From the NCBI GenBank assembly GCA_947588665.1, contig CANPYU010000008.1:1-16997 (forward strand): a stretch of DNA of 16,997 nucleotides, given 5' to 3'. Each line of letters starts with the position of its first letter. Within the stretch, counting starts at the first letter, position 1. The notes under the pieces were generated by a model, which was given only the letters and a program-made list of their open reading frames with translations, had not been told where the DNA came from and did no database searches. The position numbers were made by a program, and so were the translations under genes. Origin of the DNA: an uncultured Bacilli bacterium. GTDB taxonomy: Bacteria > Bacillota_I > Bacilli_A > RF39 > UBA660. Shown piece by piece: positions 16,148-16,997 of the stretch.

Positions 16148-16361
16148 AATTTCTATTATTACCTGATTTAAGCATTTTAATTATATCTTTATCTTTAATT
16201 TTTAATACCTCTATTATTTTTATTAACATCTTAATTGTTGTTCCAGAAAAATCAGCCTCAATTCTTTGCAAATGTCTAGGAGTAATATCTAATATTTCGG
16301 CTAACTGCTCTTCTGTATATCCATTCTTAATTCTATATTCTCTAATTATCTTAGTTCTCAA
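16146..16361 (-). CDS. Small XRE-family HTH protein
   Basis: 71 aa, a single Cro/C1-type helix-turn-helix: REYRIKNGYTEEQLAEILDITPRHLQRIEADF (turn around LDITPRH) followed by helices IKMLIKIIEVLKI. It would bind DNA as a dimer. No ATG exists; two TTG codons at 16367 and 16361 are possible. GGAAAG lies about 6 nt before the second, so I chose 16361, with low certainty. It overlaps the end of the larger XRE gene by 11 nt and is probably co-translated with it. An overlapping regulator pair in front of a divergent gene resembles control modules of integrative elements, but no integrase is present in the window. Confidence 0.75.
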   Translation of the reverse strand: MRTKIIREYRIKNGYTEEQLAEILDITPRHLQRIEADFSGTTIKMLIKIIEVLKIKDKDIIKMLKSGNNRN

Positions 16362-16812
16362 AATCAATCTTTCCCAACAAATAATCTGCTGATATTTTAT
16401 AATCTTTACATATTGAGTATAAAACTACAGTTAAAATTAAATTTTTGCCACTTTCATATTTACTTATACTAGATTTATTTATCCCAATATTGTTAGCTAA
16501 ATCACTTTGTGATATATTTAACTTCTTTCTACAATCTTTTAATCTTTTGCCAATTAATTCTGAATTTAAAACATCTAACTTTTTCATATTTTTATATTTT
16601 TTCTTTTTATTAAATCCTAAAATGTAATCTATAGATACATCAAATAAATTGGAAAGCTCATTCAAATGTTTTAAAGGTATATAGGCATCTCCATTCGCGT
16701 AGTTAGATAAAGTTTTTTTAGATATGTTTAACATTTTTGCAATAGAAGAAGCCGATATATTATTATATCTTTGTTCTTCTAAAAAATACTTAATATTCTC
16801 TGATATATCCAT
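16351..16812 (-). CDS. Tandem double-HTH XRE regulator
   Basis: 153 aa with two Cro/C1-type helix-turn-helix domains in one chain. The first (about 1-66) contains ASSIAKMLNISKKTLSNYANG and ends DVSIDYILGF; the second (about 84-150) contains SQSDLANNIGINKSSISKYESG and ends KISADYLLGK. The matching ends (DYILG/DYLLG) suggest an internal duplication of the DNA-binding unit. A GTG at 16830 and an ATG at 16818 are in frame, but GGTGGT sits six bases before the ATG at 16812 and the -10 at 16831-16836 would start transcription near 16824, which excludes the GTG. It probably represses itself and the divergent gene at 16981; the target is inferred from position. Confidence 0.82.
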   Translation of the reverse strand: MDISENIKYFLEEQRYNNISASSIAKMLNISKKTLSNYANGDAYIPLKHLNELSNLFDVSIDYILGFNKKKKYKNMKKLDVLNSELIGKRLKDCRKKLNISQSDLANNIGINKSSISKYESGKNLILTVVLYSICKDYKISADYLLGKIDFEN

Positions 16813-16830
16813 TTTCATACCACCAACCAC

Positions 16831-16836
16831 ATTATA
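16831..16836 (-). promoter_or_regulatory. Candidate -10 of the XRE regulator pair
   Basis: Minus-strand TATAAT 19 nt before the chosen ATG, implying a 5' leader of only about 12 nt starting at the ribosome binding site. The 17-nt -35 position (16854-16859, TCAAGC) is poor and overlaps the left arm of the inverted repeat at 16851-16881. Confidence 0.5.
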
Positions 16837-16850
16837 AAGTATTAATAAAT

Positions 16851-16881
16851 AGTTGCTTGATTAGTCTGAATAATAGCAACT
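16851..16881. promoter_or_regulatory. Inverted repeat between divergent promoters, candidate XRE operator
   Basis: AGTTGCT (16851-16857) and AGCAACT (16875-16881) are perfect 7-bp inverted arms 17 nt apart, one arm over the XRE -35 and the other 5 nt before the -35 of the divergent gene. It is followed by five T, so a plus-strand hairpin terminator is an alternative, but no plus-strand gene precedes it nearby. Confidence 0.5.
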
Positions 16882-16886
16882 TTTTC

Positions 16887-16915
16887 TTGACTTTTAATAT
16901 ATGAAATATTATAAT
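16887..16915 (+). promoter_or_regulatory. Strong promoter of the gene leaving the right edge
   Basis: -35 TTGACT (16887-16892; 5 of 6), 17-nt spacer, -10 TATAAT (16910-16915; perfect). Confidence 0.8.
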
Positions 16916-16926
16916 TTTAGTATAAG

Positions 16927-16940
16927 TTAGAAATTTCTAA
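16927..16940. promoter_or_regulatory. 14-bp perfect palindrome downstream of promoter
   Basis: TTAGAAATTTCTAA is a perfect palindrome placed 11 nt after the -10, covering the expected transcription start to early leader. This is a typical repressor position; which protein binds is unknown. Confidence 0.5.
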
Positions 16941-16980
16941 TATGATTGATAATAAGTCAATTATTAAGAAGGGATGATTA

Positions 16981-16997
16981 ATGAGAATAGAGAAGTT
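16981..16997 (+). CDS. First codons of a gene cut by the right edge
   Basis: ATG followed by R-I-E-K in an open frame, with GAAGGGATGATT just upstream as ribosome binding site and a strong promoter at 16887-16915. Too short to identify. Confidence 0.6.

Noticed and set aside
16445..16627. 60-codon plus-strand ORF opposite the double-HTH gene
   Set aside because: Hydrophobic antisense shadow of Lys-rich codons; no ribosome binding site.
1..16997. CRISPR arrays, insertion sequences, transposases or integrases
   Set aside because: No regularly spaced repeats, no terminal inverted repeats flanking a transposase and no recombinase motifs were seen.

Overview
The window looks like a very AT-rich, low-GC Gram-positive anaerobe (Bacillota, probably an uncultured gut Bacilli/Erysipelotrichia/RF39-type lineage). 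This rests on: strong A+T bias, AGGTG/GGAGG ribosome binding sites, TTGACA/TATAAT promoters often with an extended TG, Trp encoded by TGG while TGA is a stop (padR ends in TGA, so this is not the Mycoplasma code), a PadR/HAAS pair, a zinc-type L31, a tRNA-His with encoded CCA, and a superoxide reductase. No species can be named from the sequence.

Layout. 1-1541 (+): a DUF2075-type P-loop helicase/ATPase whose frame is open to the left edge, so its N-terminus is outside. 1577-3533 (-): a single-domain ClpA/B-like AAA+ ATPase overlapping a 2,4-diaminopentanoate dehydrogenase (ornithine fermentation). 3614-3991 (-): desulfoferrodoxin with its own terminator. 4034-5984 (-): a PadR regulator overlapping a HAAS-domain membrane protein, with a 30-bp palindrome over the promoter. 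6110-6412 (+): a small divergent one-TM protein. 6432-7787 (-): a LigD-like phosphoesterase-polymerase without a ligase domain. 7835-14086 (-): a tight three-gene block. 14188-14264 (-): tRNA-His. 14373-15815 (+): FAD oxidoreductase with a C-terminal Rieske domain. 15913-16122 (+): rpmE. 16146-16812 (-): two overlapping XRE regulators facing a divergent promoter and the first codons of a gene running off the right edge.

The main finding is the 7835-14086 block. Its first gene fuses an Mrr-like PD-(D/E)XK nuclease to an nSTAND3-type NTPase and a long helical C-terminus, the architecture of antiviral STAND (Avs-like) immune sensors. It is followed, 1 nt apart and then overlapping by 1 nt, by two mutually paralogous proteins. 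One has an apparently intact PD-(D/E)XK site (D229, E243-x-K245). The other keeps the fold-level similarity but has all three residues replaced (Y262, K278, C280). The operon reads on towards the LigD-like gene with only 47 nt between and no visible terminator until 6411-6435, so a nuclease module may be co-expressed with a DNA-end polymerase. I infer a candidate STAND-based defence system with a nuclease/pseudonuclease accessory pair. Defence activity itself is not shown by the sequence.

The remaining genes are ordinary chromosomal functions. Intergenic regions are short and several terminators begin inside the last codons of the gene they terminate.
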